Shown in pieces: positions 45,908 through 55,142 of a stretch of DNA of 64,000 nt. Both the position numbers and the translations under genes were made by a program. Each line of letters begins with the position of its first letter. The first letter of the stretch is position 1. Origin of the DNA: an uncultured Prevotella sp. (GTDB lineage: Bacteria > Bacteroidota > Bacteroidia > Bacteroidales > Bacteroidaceae). The DNA is taken from assembly GCA_900545525.1 (NCBI GenBank), contig UQZX01000009.1:1-64000 (forward strand), given 5' to 3'. The notes beneath the pieces are model-generated. The model was given only the letters and a program-made list of their open reading frames with translations. It was not told where the DNA came from and ran no database searches.

Positions 45908-47668
45908 ATGTATAGAACGAACACATGTGGAGAGTTGCGTATCTCTGATGTAGGCAAGAACGTGAAACTTGCCGGATGGGTGCAGCGTAGCCGTAAAATG
46001 GGAGGCATGACTTTTGTTGATTTGCGCGACCGTTACGGTATAACTCAGTTGGCTTTCAATGAAGAACTCAATGCCGATGTCTTTGCCAAAGCTAATAAAC
46101 TTGGGCGTGAGTATTGTATTCAGGCAACTGGTACGGTAAGTGAGAGGCAAAGTAAGAACAAGAATATTCCTACAGGTGATATTGAGATAATAGTTTCGGA
46201 ACTGTCGGTTATCAGTGAAAGCCTTACACCTCCGTTTACAATAGAGGACAATACCGACGGTGGAGACGACATACGTATGAAGTACCGTTATCTCGATTTA
46301 CGCCGTCCGTCGGTGCGTGCTAATTTGGAGTTGCGTCACCGTATGACAATATTAATACGTAATTTCCTCGATTCAAAAGACTTTATAGAGGTGGAAACAC
46401 CTATATTAATAGGTAGTACGCCTGAGGGTGCCCGTGACTTTATTGTCCCCTCGCGTATGAATCCCGGACAGTTTTATGCATTGCCGCAAAGCCCTCAGAC
46501 ACTGAAGCAGCTTCTTATGGTAAGCGGATTTGACAGATACTTTCAGATTGCAAAGTGTTTCCGTGATGAAGACTTGCGTGCAGACCGTCAGCCTGAATTC
46601 ACACAGATTGACTGCGAAATGTCTTTCGTCGATCAAGATGACGTGATAGACCTTTTCGAAGACATGGCACGCCACTTGTTCAGGGAAGTTCGCGGCGTGG
46701 AGCTGCCGGCAAAGTTGCAGCAGATGACATGGCATGATGCAATGCGCCTGTATGGAAGTGACAAACCGGACACACGTTTCGGTATGGAATTTGTCGAACT
46801 TATGGATACGTTGAAAGGTACAGGCACATTCTCCGTGTTCAATGACGCTGCATATATTGGTGGTATTTGCGTGCCTGGATGTGCTAATTATACACGTAAG
46901 CAGCTTGACCAGCTGACAGATTTCGTGAAGAGACCTCAGGTCGGTGCCAAAGGACTTGTCTATGTCAAGTTTAATGAAGACGGGAGCGTGAAGAGCAGCA
47001 TTGACAAATTTTATGCTCCAGAGGTGTGGAACCGTGTAAAAGAAGTAATGGGAGCTAAAGACGGTGACCTTGTTCTTGTACTCAGTGGTGACAATGCTAA
47101 TAAGACACGTGTTCAGTTGTGCAGCCTGCGATTGGAAATGGGCAGTCGTCTCGGACTGCGCGACAAGGATAAGTTTGAATGTTTGTGGATAGTAGATTTC
47201 CCGTTGTTTGAATGGAGTGATGAGGAGCAGAGACTAATGGCAACCCATCATCCGTTTACAATGCCTAATCCGGACGACATACCTTTGCTGGACGAACATC
47301 CGGAGAGGGTGCGTGCCATGGCATACGATTTTGTATGCAACGGTATAGAAGTAGGAGGCGGAAGCCTGCGTATTCATGATTGTAACTTGCAGGAGAAGAT
47401 GTTCAACATTCTTGGCTTCACTCCTGAGAGAGCCATGGCTCAGTTCGGCTTCCTTATAAATGCATTTAAATATGGAGCACCTCCACATGCCGGACTTGCT
47501 TTTGGCTTGGATCGTTTCGTTTCGATAATGGCAGGACTTGACAGTATACGTGACTGTATTGCATTCCCTAAGAACAACAGCGGGCGTGATGTCATGCTTG
47601 ATGCTCCTTCTATTGTTGATGACAAACAACTTGACGAATTGCAAATAAAGGTTGATATAAGTCAATAG
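45908..47668 (+). CDS. aspS: aspartyl-tRNA synthetase
   Basis: 586 residues, the bacterial type. An N-terminal OB-fold anticodon domain (about 1-110, [19 protein letters not shown]) precedes the class II core: motif 2 [19 protein letters not shown], and motif 3 [13 protein letters not shown] near the C terminus. The GAD insertion lies between (about 290-420). All three class II motifs are intact. It is read from its own strong promoter and no terminator is obvious downstream. Confidence 0.97.
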   Translation: MYRTNTCGELRISDVGKNVKLAGWVQRSRKMGGMTFVDLRDRYGITQLAFNEELNADVFAKANKLGREYCIQATGTVSERQSKNKNIPTGDIEIIVSELSVISESLTPPFTIEDNTDGGDDIRMKYRYLDLRRPSVRANLELRHRMTILIRNFLDSKDFIEVETPILIGSTPEGARDFIVPSRMNPGQFYALPQSPQTLKQLLMVSGFDRYFQIAKCFRDEDLRADRQPEFTQIDCEMSFVDQDDVIDLFEDMARHLFREVRGVELPAKLQQMTWHDAMRLYGSDKPDTRFGMEFVELMDTLKGTGTFSVFNDAAYIGGICVPGCANYTRKQLDQLTDFVKRPQVGAKGLVYVKFNEDGSVKSSIDKFYAPEVWNRVKEVMGAKDGDLVLVLSGDNANKTRVQLCSLRLEMGSRLGLRDKDKFECLWIVDFPLFEWSDEEQRLMATHHPFTMPNPDDIPLLDEHPERVRAMAYDFVCNGIEVGGGSLRIHDCNLQEKMFNILGFTPERAMAQFGFLINAFKYGAPPHAGLAFGLDRFVSIMAGLDSIRDCIAFPKNNSGRDVMLDAPSIVDDKQLDELQIKVDISQ

Positions 47669-47747
47669 ATTTGTAAGTAAATGTGTTAAAATACTGTATA
47701 AAAGTAATTTATTAATAGAAAAATAATACCATTAATGCCAAAAACGC

Positions 47748-47755
47748 TATCTTTG
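47748..47755 (+). promoter_or_regulatory. -7 box of the DUF2582 gene
   Basis: TATCTTTG, 55 bases upstream of the ATG at 47810. The -33 box is not clear. Confidence 0.5.
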
Positions 47756-47809
47756 CAGCATAATTAATCAAAAGATTGAAATAAATAGAGGTCTAAATTT
47801 AATTTAATT

Positions 47810-48109
47810 ATGGCAGAAAAGAAAGCAGCAGCTACAAAAGCTGCAACAGAGAAGAAGACAACAGCGAAGAAAGCATGTGCAACAAGAAAGACGGCTGCTA
47901 CCAAGAAAACGGTTGTCATTAATGCAGAGAACGTAGGTTTCAGGGCAGGAGACGTTTATCAGGCACTTGCTGCAGCAGAGAAACCACTTAGTGTTGCAGA
48001 AATAGCTAAGGCTGCCAATATATCAACAGAAGAGGTTCTTCTTGGTATAGGCTGGCTGTTTAAAGAAGGCAAGGTAAAAGAGCAGGAAGATAAGCTTGTT
48101 CTGGCTTAA
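47810..48109 (+). CDS. winged-helix protein (DUF2582-like) with a histone-like basic tail
   Basis: 99 residues. The first 36 are almost entirely Ala, Lys and Thr (MAEKKAAATKAATEKK and onwards), like the tails of histone H1-type proteins. The rest is a compact winged helix (about 40-99: GDVYQALAAAEKPLSVAEIA and LLGIGWLFKEGKVKEQ) of the DUF2582 type. The tail suggests non-specific DNA binding in addition to any specific contact. It has its own promoter region and a strong terminator. Role unknown; a nucleoid or regulatory protein is likely. Confidence 0.82.
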   Translation: MAEKKAAATKAATEKKTTAKKACATRKTAATKKTVVINAENVGFRAGDVYQALAAAEKPLSVAEIAKAANISTEEVLLGIGWLFKEGKVKEQEDKLVLA

Positions 48110-48131
48110 AGGTAAAAATCATATTTAAAGG

Positions 48132-48164
48132 AAGGTCGGTAAGTTATTGTTACCGGCCTTTTTT
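48132..48164 (+). terminator. terminator directly before the next start codon
   Basis: AAGGTCGGTAA (48132-48142) pairs with TTACCGGCCTT (48150-48160), followed by TTTT. The next gene's ATG is at 48170, only six bases further on. Confidence 0.88.
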
Positions 48165-48169
48165 CAAAA

Positions 48170-48496
48170 ATGGACTACGAACGCGATATATTGAATATTC
48201 TGAAAGAAGCAGGCACAGAAGGACTTTGTGTCCAAAAGATAGCCCGTCATGTCTTCAACACACATAACTCATTTTTCGGGACGTTATGTTTTGAAGATGT
48301 ATATCGCTATGTAAAGCAGTATTTGTATAGAAACAGTAAAACCCGCAGTTCGATAATCGAAAAAACGGCAGTTCGCGGTATTTACCGTCTGAACATGGAA
48401 GCAGGTGACAGGGCACAGCTTATGCTTCTATTTGAAGAGGAGAAAGAAGAGGAAACTCCCCGAAAAGCAGAGGATACATCATTGTCCTTGTTCTGA
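48170..48496 (+). CDS. small protein with a winged-helix-like core, unknown function
   Basis: 108 residues, with no signal. The N-terminal part (about 1-72: ILNILKEAGTEGLCVQKIARHVF, FEDVYRYVKQYLYR) looks like helix-turn-helix plus wing, and GIYRLN ends it. The tail is acidic (FEEEKEEETPRKAEDTSLSLF). The ATG falls ten bases behind a strong terminator, so the mRNA must come by readthrough or from a promoter inside the preceding gene. It may act with the preceding winged-helix protein. Family not recognised with certainty. Confidence 0.75.
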   Translation: MDYERDILNILKEAGTEGLCVQKIARHVFNTHNSFFGTLCFEDVYRYVKQYLYRNSKTRSSIIEKTAVRGIYRLNMEAGDRAQLMLLFEEEKEEETPRKAEDTSLSLF

Positions 48497-48539
48497 TGAC
48501 ATCTTTTTTGAAGAATTCATAATTCATATTCGTAATACA

Positions 48540-48598
48540 TAACTCATAGGATTACGTATCATAAAGCTATGGGTTACGGGACGTAAAGCTATGGGTTA
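48540..48598. repeat. 22-bp-period palindrome array C (3 clear units)
   Basis: TAAAGCTATGGGTTA occurs at 48562-48576 and 48584-48598, 22 bp apart. An inverted variant TAACTCATAGGATTA is at 48540-48554, again 22 bp away (12 of 15 bases match the inverted word). Degenerate traces extend on both sides. It lies between the 48170 gene and xylB, and shares words with array A. Confidence 0.68.
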
Positions 48599-48711
48599 TG
48601 AAACCATAAGGGCTGCAATCAGAAATTGATATTAAATACTATTAACATTGACATTAAAAAGGGAATATAATTTATTGTACGTATTATGTGTAATAAAGTA
48701 ATATTACGAAT

Positions 48712-50211
48712 ATGTCAAAACAATATTTATTAGGGCTTGATATCGGCAGTTCGTCTGTAAAAGCATCGCTTGTCGATATTGATAACGGTCTTTGTGCGGC
48801 TTCCGCTTTTTATCCGGAGAAAGAAGCTCCGATAATGGCTAAAAAGATAGGATGGGCAGAACAGGAACCTCAAATGTGGTGGGATAATGCCAAATTGAGT
48901 ATCAAGAAAATAATGTCAGAAGCAAATGTCAAAGGTTCTGATATAAAGGCTGTGGGTATTTCTTATCAGATGCATGGTCTTGTTTGTGTAGACAAAGAGC
49001 AGCAGGTCTTGAGACCTTCAATAATATGGTGTGACTCGAGAGCGGTTCCTTATGGCGACAAGGCTTTCAATGATATAGGTTCAGAACAGTGCCTTTCGCA
49101 TCTTTTAAATTCTCCCGGCAATTTTACGGCAGCCAAGTTGGCGTGGGTAAAGGAAAATGAGCCACAGATATTTGAGCGTATAGACAAGTTCATGTTGCCA
49201 GGCGACTACATAGCCATGAGGCTGACAGGTATAGCGAATACAACTATAAGCGGACTGAGTGAAGGAATGCTTTGGGACTTCAAGACGAAGACACCGGCAG
49301 ATTTCCTGCTTGATTATTATGGTTTTGAAAGCAATATGGTGCCGGACATTGTCCCGACTTTCAGTGTTCAGGGTGAGGTAAATGCCTCTGCTGCCGCAGA
49401 ACTCGGACTTGCAGAAGGAACTCCTGTGAGCTATCGTGCCGGAGACCAGCCCAACAACGCCCTTAGCCTGAATGTCTTCAATCCTGGTGAGATAGCTTCC
49501 ACGGCAGGAACATCGGGTGTTGTATACGGCGTTTTGGGAGATATAAACTATGATAAAAAGAGCCGTGTCAATACGTTTGCCCATGTAAACTATTCAAAAG
49601 AGCTTGACCGTCTTGGCGTATTGCTTTGTATAAACGGTACGGGTATATTGAATGCATGGGTCAGAAGGAACATTGCCCCCGAGGGTATATCGTATGCGGA
49701 TATGAATGAGATGACCAGTTCGGTTGCGATTGGAAGCGACGGTGTCACAATCATCCCGTTTGGCAACGGCGCGGAAAGAGTGTTGGAAAACCGTGAAGTG
49801 GGATGTTCAGTGAATGGAATAAACTTCAATAAGCACGGTAAGGCTCATCTTATGCGTGCGGCACAGGAGGGCATTGTCTTCAGTTTCTGTTATGGAATGG
49901 AGATAATGCAGCAGATGGGCATGGACATAAGAAAGATACATGCAGGAAAGGCAAACATGTTCCTTAGCAAGCTGTTCCGCGATACATTGGCAGGAGTCAG
50001 CGGTGCGACAATAGAGCTGTATGAGACCGACGGCAGTATTGGCGCGGCTAAAGGCGCCGGCATGGGGTGCGGTATCTATAAGAACAACGATGAGGCTTTT
50101 GCCACACTGAACAAACTTGCAGTGATAGAGCCGGACGAGCATTTGCGTACGGAATATCTTGAAGCATATTCCAAGTGGAAATGCCGTTTGGAAATGGTAA
50201 CCAAGAATTAA
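48712..50211 (+). CDS. xylB: xylulokinase
   Basis: 499 residues of the FGGY sugar-kinase family, phosphorylating D-xylulose for the pentose phosphate pathway. The ATP-binding start LLGLDIGSSSVKASLVD, the QMHGLVCVDKEQ substrate loop, SIIWCDSRAV and the catalytic-Asp region YRAGDQPNNALS, then AGTSGVVYG, are all present. The adjacent xylose isomerase, 51 bases downstream, supports xylulose rather than another ketose. No xylose transporter or regulator is nearby. GTAATATTAC, a perfect 10-bp palindrome at 48698-48707, sits just before the ATG. Confidence 0.93.
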   Translation: MSKQYLLGLDIGSSSVKASLVDIDNGLCAASAFYPEKEAPIMAKKIGWAEQEPQMWWDNAKLSIKKIMSEANVKGSDIKAVGISYQMHGLVCVDKEQQVLRPSIIWCDSRAVPYGDKAFNDIGSEQCLSHLLNSPGNFTAAKLAWVKENEPQIFERIDKFMLPGDYIAMRLTGIANTTISGLSEGMLWDFKTKTPADFLLDYYGFESNMVPDIVPTFSVQGEVNASAAAELGLAEGTPVSYRAGDQPNNALSLNVFNPGEIASTAGTSGVVYGVLGDINYDKKSRVNTFAHVNYSKELDRLGVLLCINGTGILNAWVRRNIAPEGISYADMNEMTSSVAIGSDGVTIIPFGNGAERVLENREVGCSVNGINFNKHGKAHLMRAAQEGIVFSFCYGMEIMQQMGMDIRKIHAGKANMFLSKLFRDTLAGVSGATIELYETDGSIGAAKGAGMGCGIYKNNDEAFATLNKLAVIEPDEHLRTEYLEAYSKWKCRLEMVTKN

Positions 50212-50262
50212 AAACTTATATAAGTAATAATATCGTTTTTATAAATATTAAAACATAAGATT

Positions 50263-51576
50263 ATGGCTAAAGAGTATTTTCCTGAAATCGGACAGATAAA
50301 GTTCGAAGGTAAAGACAGTAAAAATCCAATGGCTTACCGTTATTATGACGCAGAAAAGGTTATAATGGGTAAGAAAATGAAAGACTGGTTGAAGTTTGCA
50401 ATGGCTTGGTGGCACACACTGTGTGCAGAAGGTGGCGACCAGTTTGGCGGTACAACGAAACAGTTCCCTTGGAATGGTAACCCCGATAAGGTACAGGCAG
50501 CTAAGGACAAGGCTGATGCCGGTTTCGAGTTTATGCAGAAAATGGGAATTGAATACTACTGTTTCCACGATGTAGACTTGTGTACAGAGGCTGATACAAT
50601 CGAAGAATATGAGGCAAATCTGAAAGAAGTTGTTGCATATTTGAAGAAAAAACAGGAAGAGACAGGCATAAAGTTGCTGTGGGGTACGGCAAACGTATTC
50701 AGCCATGCGCGCTATATGAACGGTGCTGCCACAAATCCTGACTTTGATGTTGTTGCACGCGCTGCCGTTCAGATAAAGAATGCCATAGACGCAACAATCG
50801 AGCTTGGTGGTACCAATTATGTGTTCTGGGGCGGACGTGAAGGCTATATGAGCCTTTTGAATACAGACCAGAAACGTGAGAAGGAACATTTGGCACGTAT
50901 CCTTACAATGGCACGCGACTATGCACGCAGCAAAGGATTTACAGGTACGTTCCTTATTGAGCCGAAGCCAATGGAGCCGACAAAGCATCAGTATGACGTT
51001 GATACGGAAACAGTAGTAGGCTTCCTGAAGGCACATGGACTGGAAAACGACTTCAAGGTTAATATAGAAGTAAACCATGCAACGCTTGCAGGTCATACAT
51101 TCGAGCATGAACTGGCAGTTGCCGTAGACAACGGCATGCTCGGTTCTATCGATGCCAACCGCGGAGACTATCAGAACGGTTGGGATACAGACCAGTTCCC
51201 GATTGACAACTATGAGCTTATTCAGGCTATGATGCAGATTATCCGCAACGGTGGTCTGGGTAACGGCGGTACAAACTTCGATGCAAAGACACGCCGTAAC
51301 TCAACTGACCTTGACGATATCTTCATTGCTCACATAGCAGGTATGGATGCAATGGCACGTGCTTTGGAGAATGCAGCCGACCTTATAGAGAACTCTCCGA
51401 TATGCAGTATGGTTAAAGAGCGCTATTCTTCTTTCGATGCAGGTAAGGGCAAGGAATTTGAGGAAGGCAAGATGTCTCTTGAGGAACTTGTTGCATATTC
51501 TAAGCAGGTTGGTGAGCCCAAGCAGACTTCAGGCAAGCAGGAACTTTATGAGGCAATAGTAAATATGTATTGCTGA
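50263..51576 (+). CDS. xylA: xylose isomerase
   Basis: 437 residues, the class II length. It converts D-xylose to D-xylulose with two divalent metals. Catalytic and metal blocks are intact: FHDVD (catalytic His), [42 protein letters not shown] and GSIDANRGD. It follows xylB in the same direction and the operon ends in the hairpin at 51601-51645. Confidence 0.97.
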   Translation: MAKEYFPEIGQIKFEGKDSKNPMAYRYYDAEKVIMGKKMKDWLKFAMAWWHTLCAEGGDQFGGTTKQFPWNGNPDKVQAAKDKADAGFEFMQKMGIEYYCFHDVDLCTEADTIEEYEANLKEVVAYLKKKQEETGIKLLWGTANVFSHARYMNGAATNPDFDVVARAAVQIKNAIDATIELGGTNYVFWGGREGYMSLLNTDQKREKEHLARILTMARDYARSKGFTGTFLIEPKPMEPTKHQYDVDTETVVGFLKAHGLENDFKVNIEVNHATLAGHTFEHELAVAVDNGMLGSIDANRGDYQNGWDTDQFPIDNYELIQAMMQIIRNGGLGNGGTNFDAKTRRNSTDLDDIFIAHIAGMDAMARALENAADLIENSPICSMVKERYSSFDAGKGKEFEEGKMSLEELVAYSKQVGEPKQTSGKQELYEAIVNMYC

Positions 51577-51600
51577 TATTATACAGTTTTGATTTAATAT

Positions 51601-51645
51601 AAAACCGGTTATGTGGTAAATATTTATTTACTCATAACCGGTTTT
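51601..51645 (+). terminator. terminator of the xylBA operon
   Basis: AAAACCGGTTATG (51601-51613) pairs perfectly with CATAACCGGTTTT (51633-51645), with a second inner stem GTAAAT/ATTTAC; T-rich sequence follows. Confidence 0.93.
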
Positions 51646-51680
51646 TATTCATACATGGTTCAGTATATAATACTTTTTTG

Positions 51681-51688
51681 TATATTTG
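51681..51688 (+). promoter_or_regulatory. -7 box of the GDP-fucose operon
   Basis: TATATTTG; the RNA would start near 51695, which excludes an upstream in-frame start at 51686 and supports ATG at 51719. Confidence 0.6.
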
Positions 51689-51718
51689 CACATTATTAAT
51701 ATTAGATTTAATATATTT

Positions 51719-52780
51719 ATGTCTTGTATAAACAATCATCTCGTCATAATGGCAGGTGGAGTCGGCAGCAGGTTTTGGCCGATGAGTACCAAAGAATGTC
51801 CCAAACAGTTTATTGATGTGCTTGGTGTGGGGCGCTCTTTATTACAACTTACGTTCGACCGTTTTAAAGATATCTGTTCTCCGGCTAACGTATGGGTTGT
51901 TACCAATAAGAGCTATGTTGATATCGTTAGGCAACAGCTGCCGGATGTTCCTGAAAGAAACATCCTTTGCGAGCCTTGCCGCCGTAATACGGCTCCATGT
52001 ATAGCATACGTAAGCTGGCGTATAAAGTCGGTCGATCCGTGTGCAAACATCGTTGTATCTCCGAGTGACCATATTGTTACGGATGTAAAAGAGTTTGAGA
52101 GGGTTATAAAGGGTTGTCTTGACTTTACTGCAAGTTCGGATGCTATAGTAACTCTCGGAATGAAACCCACGCGCCCTGAGACAGGATATGGATATATTCA
52201 GGCTGACATGTCTTCACGTTCGTCTGCAAACAGCGAGATATTGCGTGTAAGTTCATTCCGTGAAAAGCCTTGTCTTCAGGTAGCCCGTGAGTATATCAAG
52301 GACAGCAGTTTCCACTGGAACGCAGGTATTTTTGTATGGAATGTCAATACCATAGTAAAGACGTTCCGGGAGTTTTGTCCTTCAATAAGCGGTATTTTTG
52401 AGAGCATTGATGTATATGGAACGGAGAAAGAGCAGGAAGAAATTGACCGCAAGTTCCCGATGTGCGACAATATATCCGTGGATTATGCAATAATGGAGAA
52501 GGCAAAGGACATATTTGTATATCCGGCAGATTTTGGCTGGAGCGACCTTGGTACATGGGGGTCGCTGCTTCAGTTGTCCCCCAAAGATACAGACGGCAAC
52601 AGTGTAATAGGCAGCAACGTCTCTTTGTTCGATACACGCAACTGCATTGTGCATACGTTGAACAACAATAAGATTGTGGTTCAGGGACTTGACGGATATA
52701 TCGTTGCAGAGGGTGACGGAAAAATTCTTATATGCAAGCTGTCTGAAGAGCAGCGCATAAAGGAATTTTCAGGAGAATAA
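51719..52780 (+). CDS. manC: mannose-1-phosphate guanylyltransferase
   Basis: 353 residues from ATG at 51719. The enzyme makes GDP-mannose from GTP and mannose-1-phosphate. The nucleotidyltransferase signature is IMAGGVGSRFWPMST, followed by FIDVLG, VSPSDH and EKPCLQVA. It lacks the C-terminal isomerase domain of bifunctional ManC/AlgA. First gene of manC-gmd-fcl, which together give GDP-L-fucose for surface glycans and, in Bacteroidetes, protein O-glycosylation. Confidence 0.94.
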   Translation: MSCINNHLVIMAGGVGSRFWPMSTKECPKQFIDVLGVGRSLLQLTFDRFKDICSPANVWVVTNKSYVDIVRQQLPDVPERNILCEPCRRNTAPCIAYVSWRIKSVDPCANIVVSPSDHIVTDVKEFERVIKGCLDFTASSDAIVTLGMKPTRPETGYGYIQADMSSRSSANSEILRVSSFREKPCLQVAREYIKDSSFHWNAGIFVWNVNTIVKTFREFCPSISGIFESIDVYGTEKEQEEIDRKFPMCDNISVDYAIMEKAKDIFVYPADFGWSDLGTWGSLLQLSPKDTDGNSVIGSNVSLFDTRNCIVHTLNNNKIVVQGLDGYIVAEGDGKILICKLSEEQRIKEFSGE

Positions 52781-52817
52781 TCAATAGATAAATTAATATA
52801 ACAGGTAATTAAAGAAA

Positions 52818-53900
52818 ATGAAGAAAGTTGCATTGATAACAGGTATAACAGGGCAGGACGGTTCGTTCCTTGCCGAGTTTCTTATAGATAAAGGTTATGA
52901 GGTTCATGGCTTGTTGCGCCGTTCGTCATCGTTCAATACAGGACGTATAGAGCATCTGTATCTTGACGAGTGGGTGCGTGATATGAAAAAGTCTCGTCTG
53001 GTCAATCTTCACTGGGCAGACATGACGGATTCATCCTCTCTGATACGTATCATCGGTGAGACAAAGCCCGACGAGATATACAACCTTGCAGCACAAAGTC
53101 ACGTAAAGGTTTCGTTTGATGTTCCTGAATATACGGCTGATACAGACGCAGTTGGAACGCTTCGTCTGCTTGAGGCTGTACGTATATGCGGACTGGAGAA
53201 GACATGTCGTATTTATCAGGCATCAACCTCCGAACTGTATGGAAAGGTTCAGGAAGTGCCGCAAAGCGAGACAACGCCGTTCTACCCGCGCTCTCCATAT
53301 TCTGTGGCAAAGCTCTATGGATTTTGGATAATGAAGAACTATCGTGAAAGTTACGACATGTATTGCTGCAACGGTATCCTGTTTAATCATGAAAGCGAGC
53401 GCAGGGGAGAGAATTTCGTCACACGTAAGATTACTCTTGCTGCATGCCGCATAGCACAGGGATATCAGGACAAGCTTTATCTTGGCAACCTTGACGCTCT
53501 TCGCGACTGGGGATATGCCCGCGATTACGTAGAGTGCATGTGGCTTATCCTTCAGCAGCCGCAACCGGACGATTTTGTTATTGCAACGGGAGAGATGCAT
53601 ACCGTGCGCGAGTTCTGTACACTGGCGTTTAAAGAAGCAGGCATGGAACTGCGTTGGGAAGGTGAAGGTGTGAACGAAAGAGGTATAGATGTAAATACCG
53701 GAAAAGTGCTTGTCGAGGTCGATCCTAAATATTTCCGTCCTTGCGAAGTTGAACAGTTGCTTGGAAATCCGGCAAAGGCAAAGAAGCAGCTTGGCTGGAA
53801 CCCCACGAAGACTACATTCCCGGAACTTATAAGCATTATGGTTAAGCACGACATGAAGTTTGTCAGGAAGATACATCTTAAAGCACAGATAGAGGATTAA
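52818..53900 (+). CDS. gmd: GDP-mannose 4,6-dehydratase
   Basis: 360 residues of the extended short-chain dehydrogenase type. It turns GDP-D-mannose into GDP-4-keto-6-deoxymannose. NADP motif [14 protein letters not shown], the conserved [17 protein letters not shown], the catalytic Thr/Ser/Glu region [11 protein letters not shown], and Y-x3-K in [10 protein letters not shown] are present, as is the family motif [16 protein letters not shown]. It starts 37 bases after manC and is followed by fcl after three bases. Confidence 0.97.
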   Translation: MKKVALITGITGQDGSFLAEFLIDKGYEVHGLLRRSSSFNTGRIEHLYLDEWVRDMKKSRLVNLHWADMTDSSSLIRIIGETKPDEIYNLAAQSHVKVSFDVPEYTADTDAVGTLRLLEAVRICGLEKTCRIYQASTSELYGKVQEVPQSETTPFYPRSPYSVAKLYGFWIMKNYRESYDMYCCNGILFNHESERRGENFVTRKITLAACRIAQGYQDKLYLGNLDALRDWGYARDYVECMWLILQQPQPDDFVIATGEMHTVREFCTLAFKEAGMELRWEGEGVNERGIDVNTGKVLVEVDPKYFRPCEVEQLLGNPAKAKKQLGWNPTKTTFPELISIMVKHDMKFVRKIHLKAQIED

Positions 53901-53903
53901 GCC

Positions 53904-55004
53904 ATGTTGGACAAATCATCCAAAATATATATAGCCGGTCACAATGGGCTTGTGGGTTCGGCTATATGGAAAAACCTTGAACAAAGAGGTTACAGAAATC
54001 TTATTGGCAGGGGTCACAAGGAGCTTGATTTGCTGGATCCGGCTGCCGTAAAGGTTTTTTTCGATGAGGAAAAGCCTGATGCCGTGGTGCTTGCTGCTGC
54101 CCATGTCGGCGGTATAATGGCAAACTTGCAGTATCGTGCGGATTTCATCTACGAAAATCTCCAGATACAGCAGAACGTTATAGGTGAGAGCTTCCGCCAT
54201 GGTGTCAGAAAACTCCTGTTCCTTGGAAGCACATGTATCTACCCGCGTATGGCATCCCAGCCCATGTCGGAAGATGCGCTGCTTACTTCCGAACTTGAGT
54301 ATACAAACGAACCGTATGCCATTGCAAAGATTGCCGGCTTGAAGATGTGTGAGAGTTTCAGCATACAATATGGATGCAATTACATTGCCGTGATGCCTAC
54401 GAACCTGTATGGTCCCAATGACAATTTTCATCTGGAAAACAGCCATGTGCTGCCGGCAATGATAAGGAAAGTATACCTTGCAAAGTGTCTTAATGAGAAT
54501 GATTGGGACGCAGTGCGTAAGGACCTTGACCTCAGACCGGTGAATGGCGTTAGCGGAAGCAACACTGATGGGGAGATACTTGCAGAGTTGTGCAAGTTCG
54601 GCATAACCCCGGAGTCTGTAACCCTGTGGGGGACGGGTAAGCCCATGCGCGAATTCCTTTGGAGTGAGGACATGGCGGATGCAAGCGTGCATGTCCTTCT
54701 CAATGTAGACTTTAAGGATACATATCCAGAAGGATGCAGGGAGATACGCAATTGTCATATCAATGTGGGTACGGGACTTGAAGTCACCATACGGGAAGTG
54801 GCAGAGAAAGTTGTGAAGACAATCGGCTTTAAGGGGCTTCTGTTGTGGGACGCCACCAAACCGGACGGAACTCCGCGCAAGCTTACTGATGTTACAAAGT
54901 TACATGCTTTAGGCTGGCACCACACCGTGGATATAGACGACGGAATTGCAAAATTGTACGAATGGTACAAAAAGGGCATTTGTATTAATCATCAGACGAT
55001 ATGA
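53904..55004 (+). CDS. fcl: GDP-L-fucose synthase
   Basis: 366 residues. An epimerase and reductase finishing GDP-L-fucose with NADPH. Rossmann motif AGHNGLVGSAIW, catalytic Ser/Cys stretch LFLGSTCIYPR and Y-x3-K in EPYAIAKIAG are intact, as is NLYGPNDNFHLENSHVLPA. It is some 45 residues longer than the E. coli enzyme; the extra part lies after about residue 190 (LRPVNGVSGSNTDGEILAEL), common in Bacteroidetes. Last gene of the operon, with the terminator three bases past its stop. Confidence 0.96.
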   Translation: MLDKSSKIYIAGHNGLVGSAIWKNLEQRGYRNLIGRGHKELDLLDPAAVKVFFDEEKPDAVVLAAAHVGGIMANLQYRADFIYENLQIQQNVIGESFRHGVRKLLFLGSTCIYPRMASQPMSEDALLTSELEYTNEPYAIAKIAGLKMCESFSIQYGCNYIAVMPTNLYGPNDNFHLENSHVLPAMIRKVYLAKCLNENDWDAVRKDLDLRPVNGVSGSNTDGEILAELCKFGITPESVTLWGTGKPMREFLWSEDMADASVHVLLNVDFKDTYPEGCREIRNCHINVGTGLEVTIREVAEKVVKTIGFKGLLLWDATKPDGTPRKLTDVTKLHALGWHHTVDIDDGIAKLYEWYKKGICINHQTI

Positions 55005-55006
55005 AC

Positions 55007-55044
55007 AAAAAGGCAGATTCTTATTTAAAGAAATCTGCCTTTTT
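55007..55044 (+). terminator. terminator of the GDP-fucose operon
   Basis: AAAAAGGCAGATT (55007-55019) pairs perfectly with AATCTGCCTTTTT (55032-55044). Confidence 0.93.
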
Positions 55045-55045
55045 A

Positions 55046-55076
55046 TTTGTTCTGTTATGAATAATTAGTATTTTTG
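55046..55076 (+). promoter_or_regulatory. promoter of fucI
   Basis: TTTG (55046-55049), exactly 19 bp, TATTTTTG (55069-55076). Its -33 box begins two bases after the terminator arm of the preceding operon. RNA start near 55083. Confidence 0.88.
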
Positions 55077-55142
55077 TGTGTTACAAAACACCTATGACAA
55101 ACATCTTGATTAATAAATATTAATTTAAAGCTTAAATAAGAA

